Assembly (NCBI GenBank): GCA_031732855.1 | Contig: JAVMKJ010000110.1 | Location: forward strand, 33,046 to 97,045 | Source: JAVMKJ01 sp031732855 | Lineage (GTDB): Bacteria; Pseudomonadota; Gammaproteobacteria; Competibacterales; Competibacteraceae | Direction: 5' to 3' | DNA: 64,000 bases | Part shown: piece by piece, positions 26,606 to 35,861 of the stretch | How positions within the stretch are numbered: the first letter of the stretch is position 1 | Layout: each line of letters opens with the position of its first letter | Position numbers and translations under genes: made by a program | The notes under the pieces: generated by a model | Told to the model about the DNA's origin: nothing | What the model saw: only the letters and a program-made list of their open reading frames with translations | Databases searched by the model: none

Positions 26606-28099
26606 TTAACGGCGACCCAGCCAGATTTCCAGGCCACCCTGGGGATTATCCTCGTAACGCCACTGGTCCCCGCGGCGGACGGCCACCCGGGGGCCGAAGG
26701 GATTGGCGGTACCGAGAAAAAAACCATGCGGCGTGGAGACCAGAGTGCGAAGCCCATAGTTGTAGGGATTTCCGAAGCCCTGGCGGTTGACCGGCAACCA
26801 ATTTTCACCGTCGCTGCTGCGCCACAACTCGAATCCGCCCTGCCGCGCGACGATGTTTTCCACCCCGATCAATTCGTAGAGACGGCTAACCCTCGGGGAC
26901 CGTCGTTCCAAATCGGCATACCGCAGCGTGTTGCTCCAGTCCATGGTGCCGGCGTAGAGCCAACCATCGTGGACACCCATCCGCCACAGATAGGCATTGA
27001 AGAAATTGCCAAAACCGGCGCCGAGCCCGCTCAAGGGACGCTTGAAACCCTGGACCGTATCCCGGGCGTTACCGACGATGAGATCCCAGGAACCGTCGCC
27101 CCGAACCCGGAGTATTTCCGCGCTGGCCGGGCCGATCTTGTGGGTGTAATCGTAGCCGCCATTTTGAATGCCGGTGCCGAGATAGAGCGCACCCCGAAAA
27201 ACCTGCATGCTGGCGACCAGCTGATTCAGTGACCCGCGCCCGGCACCGCCTTCGAGCACCTTTTCCCAGCGGTACGGCGGTCGATCCTCGGCAGCGGTAC
27301 GCCACAACTGAAAACCCTGGTTATTGAGGGTTCCGGCATAGAGACGGTCCTCAAATACCGCCATCTCGAAGATGGTCAGATTACCAGGATCGCCGAAGCC
27401 CGGTTCGTTGACCAGGATCCAGTCCCCCCGGACGGGATCGCGGGTGGCGTAGATTTCAGGCACCCGAGAAGTATTGGGATTGCCTTGGGCAGCGCCGGTA
27501 GGCGCGATAAACAATTGCCCCTTGAAAGGCACCAAGGCTCGCAGACTGGTGACTGGCTGACCGCCGATCCTGCCCAACCGGCCGACCACCTCGAAAGTCG
27601 CACCATCGCGGCAGCGCAGCAGTAGCGGGCCATCGCCGTTGGCCCGCGACCAGTTACTGGTATACAAAGCAGGTTCGGGGTCGCTGGCGCTCTGGTAAAT
27701 CACCATCCCCCGATAACCCAGATCGCGGCTCATCGTGCCGCCGTGATTGCCCACCACCAGCGGCGCCCGATAGACCCGCGTCCAGGCAGCTTGCACGGGA
27801 TGGTACTTCCAAATTTCGGCGCGGGCCTGCAGGGTTTCGAACTCCTCGGACAGCAACTTGTGGGGACACTCCACCGGCCAGACACCGATATCGATGCCAA
27901 GCCGTTCCTTGATCAGGCAGAAATTGGCCCGGGTCGTGCCGACATACAGGGCATCCCGGTACCAAGCCATGCAATGAGCATAGGCGTTGTTGCCATCACC
28001 GAAACCGTTGGCGCAAATCTTGTAAAAATCCTGAAAACGCAGGCCAGGCTCGGGGGAAGGATAAAAACGGTTACCTGCAAGTCCGATGGTGGCGATCAT
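26606..28099 (-). CDS. Propeller-like repeat protein A, unknown function
   Basis: The 497-residue protein consists of blade-like repeats built around LYAGT/LYLGT strands and Asp-box-like turns such as LWRSSDGENWLPV, with FGDPGNLTIFEMAVF and GFQLWRT repeated in variant form. It has no signal peptide and no catalytic motif that I recognise. It is clearly related to the proteins at 29506 and 32725, sharing for example RPPYRWEKVLEGGAGR versus KPPYRWHLVLRDGAGR. Its start overlaps the preceding stop by 4 bases. Repeat count and fold are inferred from pattern, not from a structure. Confidence 0.65.
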   Translation of the reverse strand: MIATIGLAGNRFYPSPEPGLRFQDFYKICANGFGDGNNAYAHCMAWYRDALYVGTTRANFCLIKERLGIDIGVWPVECPHKLLSEEFETLQARAEIWKYHPVQAAWTRVYRAPLVVGNHGGTMSRDLGYRGMVIYQSASDPEPALYTSNWSRANGDGPLLLRCRDGATFEVVGRLGRIGGQPVTSLRALVPFKGQLFIAPTGAAQGNPNTSRVPEIYATRDPVRGDWILVNEPGFGDPGNLTIFEMAVFEDRLYAGTLNNQGFQLWRTAAEDRPPYRWEKVLEGGAGRGSLNQLVASMQVFRGALYLGTGIQNGGYDYTHKIGPASAEILRVRGDGSWDLIVGNARDTVQGFKRPLSGLGAGFGNFFNAYLWRMGVHDGWLYAGTMDWSNTLRYADLERRSPRVSRLYELIGVENIVARQGGFELWRSSDGENWLPVNRQGFGNPYNYGLRTLVSTPHGFFLGTANPFGPRVAVRRGDQWRYEDNPQGGLEIWLGRR

Positions 28100-28548
28100 C
28101 GAGGCGGGAACAAAGGATTAGGTAGGTCGCAATCAATCGGCTTGGGTAGTCCCAAGGATTTTCCGGCTTCCTCAAAAAGGGCGAGTTCCTCGCGGGTCAC
28201 GGCCAACACCGCTTCCAGCCAGGTGACCCGGTACCGTAGCTCGCGACAGCGCTGGTCGATCTCTTCCAGGGTGCTGGACCCCGGATCAAAGACCTTGTTG
28301 AAATCGAACTCGGGCGGCTGCATGTCGAGCAACTGACTCAATTGCTCGGCCGTAACCCTCGGAACGGAGGCGGGCGCCGGCGGGGATAACGTCTCCAATA
28401 AGCCATCCGCCATGGTGGATTCCGGTTCTTCCGCCCGGACAGGACCCGCGCCGGCTTCATCGCCGGCCGGAGCGGTGGTGAAACCAAAACGTCCCCGGGC
28501 GCGCAGACGCTCCAAGGCCGACAGTCGTTTCTCTACGGCGGGGTCCAT
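28096..28548 (-). CDS. Small coiled-coil protein, unknown function
   Basis: The 150-residue protein has a charged N-terminus (MDPAVEKRLSALERLRARGR), a Pro/Ala-rich middle and a C-terminal helix LEEIDQRCRELRYRVTWLEA. The helix pattern EIxxRxxxLxxxxxWL resembles the short domain of the PHA-granule protein PhaM and also the C-terminus of the protein at 38149. Both similarities are by eye. It is translationally coupled to the propeller gene downstream (ATGA overlap). Confidence 0.55.
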   Translation of the reverse strand: MDPAVEKRLSALERLRARGRFGFTTAPAGDEAGAGPVRAEEPESTMADGLLETLSPPAPASVPRVTAEQLSQLLDMQPPEFDFNKVFDPGSSTLEEIDQRCRELRYRVTWLEAVLAVTREELALFEEAGKSLGLPKPIDCDLPNPLFPPR

Positions 28549-28591
28549 TTACAGTTCCATGAATAAAGACATAAGGCGGCATTCAATTGGA

Positions 28592-29509
28592 TCAAACATA
28601 GCCGAGCCGTTCGGCCAGTTGCAGGGTTTGCGGATTGAACCCCCGACCGTCGGACCGCCAAGGCAATAATCCAACCAAGCTGCTGGCGGTGATACGGCCG
28701 GGGCGGAAGCGGGGATCCTTGAGAAAGTTGATATCGTTGCCAAGATGCGCTCCGAAAGGCCCGAGGGAGGCATAGGGCGACGCCTCCGGATGCAGCATGG
28801 CTTCCATCGCCTCCGGGCTATCGGCCACCCCCAACCAGGTGGCGCACATTCGCAGATGCGACTCTGGATCGTTCAGCAAGTCCTCGCCCCGGATCGTCCG
28901 CTGCCGCTCCCAGGGAATATCGGCCAGAAACGCCAGAATATGGCTCTGCGTCCGGCACCAAGTGACCTGAGGGTCCAGAGTGGGGGGCAAGGTGCTGTAG
29001 TCATAAGCGTTTTCCATCGCGGCCAGCAACGGATTCAGACGCAACAACGATTCCCCCTGGGTACGCGGGTGCCGGACTAAATGGATGTAGCAGGCTTCGG
29101 GAAACGTTTCGGCGATACGCCGCAGATAGCGCGGGCTGGCGCAATAGACCGGGCTCTTGTCCACGATGCGTAAGGGAGACACCCGGATGGCTAACTCCCG
29201 ATAAACTTCACCGGTGGTACGGGAAAGCCGGCGCAGGATCCAACGACGCGCCAGGTCGATGCTGGCCAGGGTTTGCTCTCCGGCATAGATCTGGGCGATC
29301 GCCCGCAGCAATCCGTGCATCATGAACTGGCGCTGGCCGGTCAGGCGCAGCCACAACCGCCGCATATCAGGTTCGATGAACAGATTGAGTTCCGGTACTC
29401 CGTAGTGGGCCGGATGCTGGCCCAGCATGGCGCAGATCACCGAGGTGAAGGAACGCGGCGAGCCGAGAATGAACAGCGGCGCCGATGCAGTGGTTTTTGA
29501 CGCATTCAC
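28592..29509 (-). CDS. Sulfotransferase-like protein A
   Basis: The protein of about 305 residues has an intact PAPS-binding pattern: the 5'-phosphosulfate loop LGSPRSFTSV near the N-terminus, and IVDKSP followed by IHLVRHPRTQGESLL, which supplies the 3'-phosphate Arg and Ser. It should transfer sulfate from PAPS to an unknown acceptor. The GTG at 29509 is preferred because it overlaps the preceding propeller stop as GTGA; an in-frame TTG at 29524 is possible. MLGQHP and PELNLF are shared by all three sulfotransferases here. Confidence 0.72.
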   Translation of the reverse strand: MNASKTTASAPLFILGSPRSFTSVICAMLGQHPAHYGVPELNLFIEPDMRRLWLRLTGQRQFMMHGLLRAIAQIYAGEQTLASIDLARRWILRRLSRTTGEVYRELAIRVSPLRIVDKSPVYCASPRYLRRIAETFPEACYIHLVRHPRTQGESLLRLNPLLAAMENAYDYSTLPPTLDPQVTWCRTQSHILAFLADIPWERQRTIRGEDLLNDPESHLRMCATWLGVADSPEAMEAMLHPEASPYASLGPFGAHLGNDINFLKDPRFRPGRITASSLVGLLPWRSDGRGFNPQTLQLAERLGYV

Positions 29510-30768
29510 AGAGACAACCGCCAAACCGTCAGTCCGGGCGGCAGGGAATCAGTGCCAGGTCCCGCGGCGGTGGAAATCGCCGCGCCAGGTTCCGCAATAT
29601 CGGGGTCCGCCGCGCTAAAACGCGCCGTGGTACCGGTGCAAGCCAGGAGGTGATCGCCCAGATGGATCAACCCCAGCAGCGGCTGGGCAGCTTCGACAAG
29701 CAGCCCCGGCCATTCCCGGGGCTCAAACTGTTCCCCGTCGCTACTGGCCCACAACTGCTGGCGAATCGGTTCCCCGGCTTCGGGCAAGGTGCCGGCCGCA
29801 ATATACAGGGTACCGCGATGGCTGAAAAGACCCAGAAGGTTAGCGCGAGCGGGATCGCCGAGACCGGACCCAAGCGAGGCCAGCGGCACCTTGAGACCCT
29901 GTGGGGTGAAACGCACTGCACCCGCCAGGATTTCCCAACGATCATCCTGGTCCACCCGTAACAAATCCACTCCCAATGGCCTGGCGTTGGCGGCGGTCTG
30001 CCCGGTCCGACCGGCGGCCAGACAGAGTTTATCGTTCCAAACCGTCAGCGCGAGGATCTCGCGGTTGCCGGTATGGCGCTCGGCGCCATCGCGCAGCACG
30101 CAATGCCAATCCTCTGCCATGCCCTCCGGGGTCAGCCCGGCCCACCAGAGTTGAAAGCCTCGCTCATCGTTGGCCACCGCCGCGTAAAGCCGCCCCTGCC
30201 ATGCGATCAGGTGGGTGATCATGACATGGGCGGAATCGCCAAATGGGGACTCAACCATCGGTCGCCATCTTTCCCAAGCGGGACCTTCATTCCACAGCAG
30301 GGCAGGCGCCCTGCCGCTCGCCGCGTCACCGGCCACCGCCACGAAGAGTCGACCCTGGCAACCCAGCAATGCGGTCACCGGGCCGTAGCCGCCGGGGAAT
30401 TCGGCCACCGGCAGAAAGCACTCTCCGGTATCGCTCCAGGCCAGCGCCACACCATGGTCATGAAAGGCATTGGTGAACAGCCGAGGACGATTTCCAGCCG
30501 CAATGGCGAAGGTCAAACCCGGGAGGAAGGGTGACCTCGCCGGTTCGGCAAGAATCGAGGCGACTTCACCTCTCACGGTTGGATATACCGCCCGCCAGTA
30601 CGGTTGATCGATCCCGCGCCGGACTACCTTAACACCGGCGGGCATCCGGGTGGCGAGATGGAACGCGCCGTCAAACTCCATTCCGGCGAGAGCAGTCACC
30701 GCGGTCGACCCCGCGCCACGGGTTAAACATTCGATGGCATGAAACCAGTCGGATGGAACGCCGGACAT
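29506..30768 (-). CDS. Propeller-like repeat protein B, unknown function
   Basis: The 420-residue protein is the most diverged of the three propeller-like proteins. It retains RGFQLWWAG, LYIAAGTLPEAG and the Asp-box-like LWASSDGEQFEPREW. There is no signal peptide and no recognised active site. It begins directly after the stop of sulfotransferase B (TGAATG) and overlaps sulfotransferase A downstream, so the three are one coupled unit. Function unknown. Confidence 0.6.
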   Translation of the reverse strand: MSGVPSDWFHAIECLTRGAGSTAVTALAGMEFDGAFHLATRMPAGVKVVRRGIDQPYWRAVYPTVRGEVASILAEPARSPFLPGLTFAIAAGNRPRLFTNAFHDHGVALAWSDTGECFLPVAEFPGGYGPVTALLGCQGRLFVAVAGDAASGRAPALLWNEGPAWERWRPMVESPFGDSAHVMITHLIAWQGRLYAAVANDERGFQLWWAGLTPEGMAEDWHCVLRDGAERHTGNREILALTVWNDKLCLAAGRTGQTAANARPLGVDLLRVDQDDRWEILAGAVRFTPQGLKVPLASLGSGLGDPARANLLGLFSHRGTLYIAAGTLPEAGEPIRQQLWASSDGEQFEPREWPGLLVEAAQPLLGLIHLGDHLLACTGTTARFSAADPDIAEPGAAISTAAGPGTDSLPPGLTVWRLSL

Positions 30769-31653
30769 TCAACCGTACCCCATCTGTCTGGCCAACTCGC
30801 CGACCGCCTGCGTCAGTTCGGGATCCGGAATCTGGGCTAGCAGCGGATCCTCACGCAGGGGCGGCAAGGTCAATTCGGGGCGCCGCAGAGTCGGCGACAG
30901 CAAAAACTTGCGATCATCGCCCCAGCGGGCATTGACCGGTCCCGGCCTAGCAAAGGGTGAATGCTCGGGGTGGCGCATCGCCTCAATCGCATCGGCATCG
31001 TCCCGAATCCCCAGCCACTGGGCGATCTGCGGCAAATAGCATTCATCTTGGGTCAGCAGCAATTCCCCCCGCACGCTCGCGCACTGACCCTCCGGCAACA
31101 CCGAAGCGAAATCCAGAATGGCGCTGTGGTGGTGATACCAAAGCTTCAACTTCTGCTGCAACCATTTGCCTTGCTCGGGTGGTGGCTCCTCGCGCTGGTC
31201 CAGGAGGGCATGGGCCACCGCCAGCGGGTGAGTAGTTACATGCAGGAAATTCGCTTGGGGCACCGCCTTGTAGGCCCGGATCAGAAAGCCCCATTGGACC
31301 GAACTGGTGGTGCTCTTGTCTACCAGAATCCGGGGCGCCACCGCAGCGGCCAGATGAGCGATTATCCGAGCGATGCTCCAGTCGCGCCGGTCCGCCAGCC
31401 AGCTCCAGGCCCGGCGGGCGCTAGCCTCGCTCTGCTCGCCTTCGTGCAATTGCGCCAAGGCACGCACCAGACCGTGGGTAGCTTGGGGCTGGTCCTGGCG
31501 GTGGGTGTGATAATCGTGCCACTGCGTCACGGTATCGGCGACAAACAGGTTAAGCTCCGGCAAACCGTAAAGTTGCGGGTGCTGGCCCAGCATGGCGCCG
31601 ACCAGTGAAGACAGCCAGTGCGAGGCGCCGAGAACAATGATCGCGTTAGCCAT
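30769..31653 (-). CDS. Sulfotransferase-like protein B with degenerate PAPS motifs
   Basis: The 294-residue protein aligns with sulfotransferases A and C across MLGQHPQLYGLPELNLF and ILVDKSTTSS. However, the P-loop-like motif reads LGASHWLSSLVG instead of GSPRSFTS, and the 3'-phosphate motif reads VTTHPLAVAHA, lacking the Arg seen in RHPR. It may be an inactive or regulatory paralogue. The start at 31653 overlaps the esterase stop by 8 bases; the longer open frame upstream is the shadow of the esterase gene. Confidence 0.65.
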   Translation of the reverse strand: MANAIIVLGASHWLSSLVGAMLGQHPQLYGLPELNLFVADTVTQWHDYHTHRQDQPQATHGLVRALAQLHEGEQSEASARRAWSWLADRRDWSIARIIAHLAAAVAPRILVDKSTTSSVQWGFLIRAYKAVPQANFLHVTTHPLAVAHALLDQREEPPPEQGKWLQQKLKLWYHHHSAILDFASVLPEGQCASVRGELLLTQDECYLPQIAQWLGIRDDADAIEAMRHPEHSPFARPGPVNARWGDDRKFLLSPTLRRPELTLPPLREDPLLAQIPDPELTQAVGELARQMGYG

Positions 31654-32680
31654 CGGGGACAAGATTCCGGCGCGATTCAGGGTTGGCGTCCGGCGAACCA
31701 GGCATGCGTGAAGCACCGAGCGTATCGAAGAAACGCCACATCTCGCGGCTAGCGGAAATCGAGTGGCTGGAGTACTCATTCCGCCCCCAGCGATCACTAC
31801 GTTGGCCACCTGGCCAAGTGTGCCCGCCGCCATCGATGGTGACCAGCACGACGGGACCACCCCTGCGGCAACTGAACTGCTCGATGTTGGCATCGCCAAT
31901 CCTGGTATCCCTACCCTGCCCCTGACATTGGTGGTATTGCCGCAGCCAGTCGATGGTATCCGGTACCGAACGATGGGGCACCCCAACGATTGAACGGACA
32001 CCGATTCCACCCTCGAAGGGTGCGTTCTGATCCGCAAGGCCATGAAAGTGGATCACTGGAATCGGACGCGCGGGGTTGCATCGTTCGGTCATGAGGGTAC
32101 CGGCTACCGGTGCGATGGCGCTAATTCGGTCGGACAGATCGCACGCCAGCCGGTAGGCCATCATGGCGCCGTTGGAGATCCCCGTGGCGTAAATCCGATT
32201 GGCATCGATCCGGAACTGATTCGATACCTGATCGATGATTGCTTTGGTGAAGCCGACATCGTCCACGTCATTACGCTGGGCGATGCCGCAACAGAGACCG
32301 GCGTTCCAGGTAAAGCGGTTGCCTTCGGGATTGCGTCCGGTACCGTTGGGATAGACCACGATAAAACTCTTCTCTTCGGCCAGTTCGTTCATGCCGGTCA
32401 GCAACGGCATTCTCTCGGCATTGCCCAGACCACCGTGAAATACCAGGATCAGCGGCACGGCGCGGTCAGGATTATAGTTGCGAGGCACGTAGATCAAATA
32501 ACTGCGCGGCAACCTTTCATAGGGCAAGCTCACTTGTTGGAGCACGCCTTTCTGAATGCTTCCCAGAGTCGCCGGTCGGGCCGGGCCAGGCGCGACGGTA
32601 TTGTCGTCACCGGCGTAGCATCCCGTCATCAGGCCGAAACCGACCAGCCCACAAAGCAGCCATTCAAACATCTGGCGCAT
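31646..32680 (-). CDS. Secreted lipoprotein esterase of the LpqC / PHB-depolymerase type
   Basis: The 344-residue protein begins with a lipoprotein signal (MRQMFEWLLCGLVGFG, then LMTGC as lipobox). The alpha/beta-hydrolase core shows HGG in LILVFHGGLGNAE (oxyanion region), the nucleophile elbow ATGISNGAM, Asp in HFHGLADQNAPF and His in GGGHTWPGG. The family includes extracellular poly(3-hydroxybutyrate) depolymerases, feruloyl and acetyl esterases. The substrate cannot be chosen from sequence. It is embedded in the operon, 44 bases after propeller C and overlapping sulfotransferase B. Confidence 0.8.
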   Translation of the reverse strand: MRQMFEWLLCGLVGFGLMTGCYAGDDNTVAPGPARPATLGSIQKGVLQQVSLPYERLPRSYLIYVPRNYNPDRAVPLILVFHGGLGNAERMPLLTGMNELAEEKSFIVVYPNGTGRNPEGNRFTWNAGLCCGIAQRNDVDDVGFTKAIIDQVSNQFRIDANRIYATGISNGAMMAYRLACDLSDRISAIAPVAGTLMTERCNPARPIPVIHFHGLADQNAPFEGGIGVRSIVGVPHRSVPDTIDWLRQYHQCQGQGRDTRIGDANIEQFSCRRGGPVVLVTIDGGGHTWPGGQRSDRWGRNEYSSHSISASREMWRFFDTLGASRMPGSPDANPESRRNLVPDG

Positions 32681-32724
32681 GCTTTAAAGAATCCTCGTGG
32701 AAGTCTCTCCAGCGAACATGGCTG

Positions 32725-34086
32725 CTATCTCCCGAGCCACACCGCGCATCCGCCAGCACCGGCGGCCATGCTCGCGCCTTGTCGTCGATAGCGCCTGGCG
32801 ATTTCCTGGTGGTTCGAACTGCCTACAAACAACCCCGCCGGCGTGGAGAGTAAGGTTTGGACACCGATTTGGAAAGGGTCGCCAAACCCGGTGGCAGCCA
32901 CCGCCTGCCACTGATCGCCGTCCTCGCTGGCCCACAATTGAAAACCACCCTGAAGCGGCTGGCCCGTCAGGGCGCACTCGAAAGATGCCCAGTGATGGGT
33001 GCCAACGTACAGACAACCATCATGGGCCACCATGCTCCACAGTACGGAATTATAGAAATCGTCGAAGCCCGGTCCCCGGACCGCAAAGGGCACTTTCAAA
33101 CCGGTTGAAGAAAAGCGGGGTTCGCCCACCACCAATTCCCAGCGGTCATCGGCGTAAACGCGCAACAGTTCGGCGGCGGCGGGACCGATGTCATTGGCTG
33201 AATCGTAACCCAGTCCCGGCAGTCCCGTCGTCACATACAAAGCGCCATGGAAAACCGTCAGGGCCGGCACCAAGGCGTTGAGATTGTAGCGCCCGGCGCC
33301 GTCCCGGAGCACCAGATGCCAACGATAGGGCGGCTTGCCCCGGGTGCTGGTCTTCCAGAGTTGGAAGCCGCGTTCAGGATTGCCGGTTGCTGCGTATAAA
33401 TGGTTGGCGAAACTTGCCAAGGCGGTAATGGCGCGGTTGGATGGATCACCAAACCCCGGTTCCATGGCCGGTTGCCAAACGCCGTTCACCGGATCGTCAG
33501 TCACATAAACCATGGGATCGCCACTGAAATTATGATCGAACTGTTGCTCATTCACCGCGCCGGTCGGAACGATGAACAGTTTGCGACCATGGCCAAGCAG
33601 GGTGCGGAAGGATAGCAATCGTCCGCGATCCAAATCTATTAGTGGCACCGCCTCAAAGCACTCACCGTCTAGGGAACGCAGTAAATCCGCGCCCCAATGA
33701 CAGATTGTGCCGACATAAAGCGCGGGCGTGGGATCGGAACGGCCTTGGAACACCGTCATCGCGCGAAAGCCGCGATAGCGCGGCACGGCGCTGGTGCTGT
33801 GCTGGGCGGGGGCACGACGCCGCAGCACGTCACGGGCGAAGGCGCGGCTGTCGGGCTCGGTCAGCGGCGAGACAAAAACCGTATTCCAAACCGCTCGAAG
33901 CGGGTCGTAGCGCAGAATACGAGCCCGATCCTCGGGACTGGCGCCACGAGGATGAGTCACCCCAACGTACAAGGCGTCCTGGAAATAGGCCATGGACTGC
34001 GCCACCCGGCTGCGTGGATTGCCCAGACCTCCCCTGCCAATTAACTGGAATCGCTGGGCGTTCAACATCGCGGCTTCATCCGTCAT
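32725..34086 (-). CDS. Propeller-like repeat protein C, unknown function
   Basis: The 453-residue protein carries repeats with LYVGT, LYAATGNPERGFQLWKT, GFGDPSNRAI and the Asp-box-like LWASEDGDQWQAV. It is closest to propeller A, sharing the order of repeats and RYRGFRAMTVFQG versus YRGMVIYQS. No signal peptide is visible. It overlaps the stop of sulfotransferase C by 4 bases (ATGA), repeating the sulfotransferase-propeller coupling seen downstream. Confidence 0.62.
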   Translation of the reverse strand: MTDEAAMLNAQRFQLIGRGGLGNPRSRVAQSMAYFQDALYVGVTHPRGASPEDRARILRYDPLRAVWNTVFVSPLTEPDSRAFARDVLRRRAPAQHSTSAVPRYRGFRAMTVFQGRSDPTPALYVGTICHWGADLLRSLDGECFEAVPLIDLDRGRLLSFRTLLGHGRKLFIVPTGAVNEQQFDHNFSGDPMVYVTDDPVNGVWQPAMEPGFGDPSNRAITALASFANHLYAATGNPERGFQLWKTSTRGKPPYRWHLVLRDGAGRYNLNALVPALTVFHGALYVTTGLPGLGYDSANDIGPAAAELLRVYADDRWELVVGEPRFSSTGLKVPFAVRGPGFDDFYNSVLWSMVAHDGCLYVGTHHWASFECALTGQPLQGGFQLWASEDGDQWQAVAATGFGDPFQIGVQTLLSTPAGLFVGSSNHQEIARRYRRQGASMAAGAGGCAVWLGR

Positions 34087-34967
34087 TGGTAACCGAACTC
34101 CCGGGCCAGCTTCAGGGTCGGACGGGAAAAATAACTACCGGGACGCCAATCCAGTTCTTCCTCCAAACGGGGTTGCTCCTGGGCGCGGGACGGACGCAGG
34201 CGCGGATCCTTGAGAAAATTGGGATCGTTACCCATCTGAGCATTGGCCGGCCCCAGACAGGCATAGGGCGAGGTCTCCGGATGCTTCATCGCCTCGATCG
34301 CCGCTTGATCGGTCCGCACCCCCAGCCATTCCGCGATCTGCGGCAGATAAATATCAAGCGCCGATAACAGATCCTCACCCTTGATCCGCATGCACTGACC
34401 GAAAGGCAGAGTGCGGGTGAATGCCACGATGTTATGGTGGGCGACATACCAAAGCCGCTCGGGGTCGACCCGGTCGGGATCGGCTGGACCGTTCCATTCG
34501 TGATTGTGCCGCACCAGTTCCAGAATGGATTTGCCGGTCGCGCGGGGATGACGGGACAGATGCAGATAACTGGCACTGGGGCAAATGCCGTGCATGGTCC
34601 GCAGGACACGCGGACTCATCACCGTCGCCGGACTTTTGTCGATTAGAATCCGGGGCGCGACTCGATCGGCCAGGTAGGTGAACACCCGCCCCGTGGCCCA
34701 TTCCAGACGCGCGTCGAGCCAGTGCTGTGCGCGGCGCACTGTAGCCTCGGTCTGCTCGCCGTCGTGCAACTGCGCCAAGGCGCGCAACAAGCCATGCACC
34801 GCAAAGGGGCGAGTACGCTGGTGCCGCTGCAGCAGGGCGCCCAGGTTATCTTCCAGGAACAGATTCAGCTCCGGCATTCCGTACATATCCGGGTGTTGGC
34901 CCAACATGCCGCAAACCACCGAGGAAAAGGAACGAAGTGGACAGAGAATAATGAGAGGATCAGGCAT
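34083..34967 (-). CDS. Sulfotransferase-like protein C
   Basis: The 294-residue protein has LCPLRSFSSVVCGMLGQHP as the phosphosulfate-binding loop, YGMPELNLF, ILIDKSPATVMSP and the 3'-phosphate motif LHLSRHPRATGKSIL, so PAPS binding looks intact. The acceptor is unknown. The start overlaps the alpha/beta hydrolase stop by 8 bases. Confidence 0.72.
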   Translation of the reverse strand: MPDPLIILCPLRSFSSVVCGMLGQHPDMYGMPELNLFLEDNLGALLQRHQRTRPFAVHGLLRALAQLHDGEQTEATVRRAQHWLDARLEWATGRVFTYLADRVAPRILIDKSPATVMSPRVLRTMHGICPSASYLHLSRHPRATGKSILELVRHNHEWNGPADPDRVDPERLWYVAHHNIVAFTRTLPFGQCMRIKGEDLLSALDIYLPQIAEWLGVRTDQAAIEAMKHPETSPYACLGPANAQMGNDPNFLKDPRLRPSRAQEQPRLEEELDWRPGSYFSRPTLKLAREFGYQ

Positions 34968-35859
34968 CGTGCATTCCGCATGGCGGCTGCGCCAGATTGG
35001 TCAGGAAATCTCGCCAGACCCGAATCAACAGTTCCGGCTGGGACACGGGAAAAAAATGGCCGGCCTTGGGCACCAGTTCGACTCGGGTCTGCGGCCACAG
35101 GGCCCGCAGACCATACGCGCTGGGCAACGCCTGGGAATACTCGCCGTACATCGCCAGGGTCGGCAGGCGCAGGGTCTGCAGTGCGACCAGCGACAGACCG
35201 TCCTCGGCCAGTTCCCGCCGGGCGGTGGTCACTTCCAGCAGGCGTAACCAGTGACGCGCCGCCCGCTGGCCGACCGGCCCGGTGAACGGCAAATGCAGGT
35301 CGGGCAACCGCTGCACCCGCTCGGGAGCACCCAGAGAAAGCTTGGCCATCTCTTCCAGCAAACGGTGGCTGAACAGGGGATCGCTCTCATCCAGTTGGAT
35401 ACCGAGTCTTTCCAAAAACGGCTGGATTCGCCGTGTATAGGCTGGGTTGCGAGGCAGGAGCCCCTGCAGCGTGGGAATTCGAGTATCCAACAGGGTCAAA
35501 CTGCGCACCCACTGGGGCTGGCGCAGGGCAAAATGCAACGCCACCAAGCCGCCGAAACTATGCCCGATCAGATGCAGGGTGGTGACACCCGTCTGATGCA
35601 GGAGATGCCACAAATCTTCGGCCATGATCCGGGGTGAGTATCCGTTGACGCTCATGGTGCTGCGCCCGTGGCCGCGCAAGTCGAACAGCAGAGTACGATG
35701 GCTTGCAGCGAAGGCTGGTGCCAGACGGGCGTACCAGAACGCCAGATTGGCAGCCAGACCGTGCACCATCACCACATCATCTCCGGGCGCGCCCGGGTCC
35801 GGACGTCGATCCATCCGCAGATAATGGAGGTTGATCCCTGGCAAACGAACGACCGGCAC
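34960..35859 (-). CDS. Alpha/beta hydrolase
   Basis: The 299-residue protein shows VMVHGLAANLAFW (oxyanion region), LLFDLRGHGRS, the nucleophile elbow LIGHSFGG and a C-terminal catalytic His in AGHFFPVSQPE. The fold is certain; the reaction is not. No signal peptide is visible. It lies 2 bases after the AlkP-type gene and overlaps sulfotransferase C. A thioesterase-like role with the nearby acyl carrier protein is possible but is inference. Confidence 0.8.
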   Translation of the reverse strand: MPVVRLPGINLHYLRMDRRPDPGAPGDDVVMVHGLAANLAFWYARLAPAFAASHRTLLFDLRGHGRSTMSVNGYSPRIMAEDLWHLLHQTGVTTLHLIGHSFGGLVALHFALRQPQWVRSLTLLDTRIPTLQGLLPRNPAYTRRIQPFLERLGIQLDESDPLFSHRLLEEMAKLSLGAPERVQRLPDLHLPFTGPVGQRAARHWLRLLEVTTARRELAEDGLSLVALQTLRLPTLAMYGEYSQALPSAYGLRALWPQTRVELVPKAGHFFPVSQPELLIRVWRDFLTNLAQPPCGMHDA

Positions 35860-35861
35860 GA

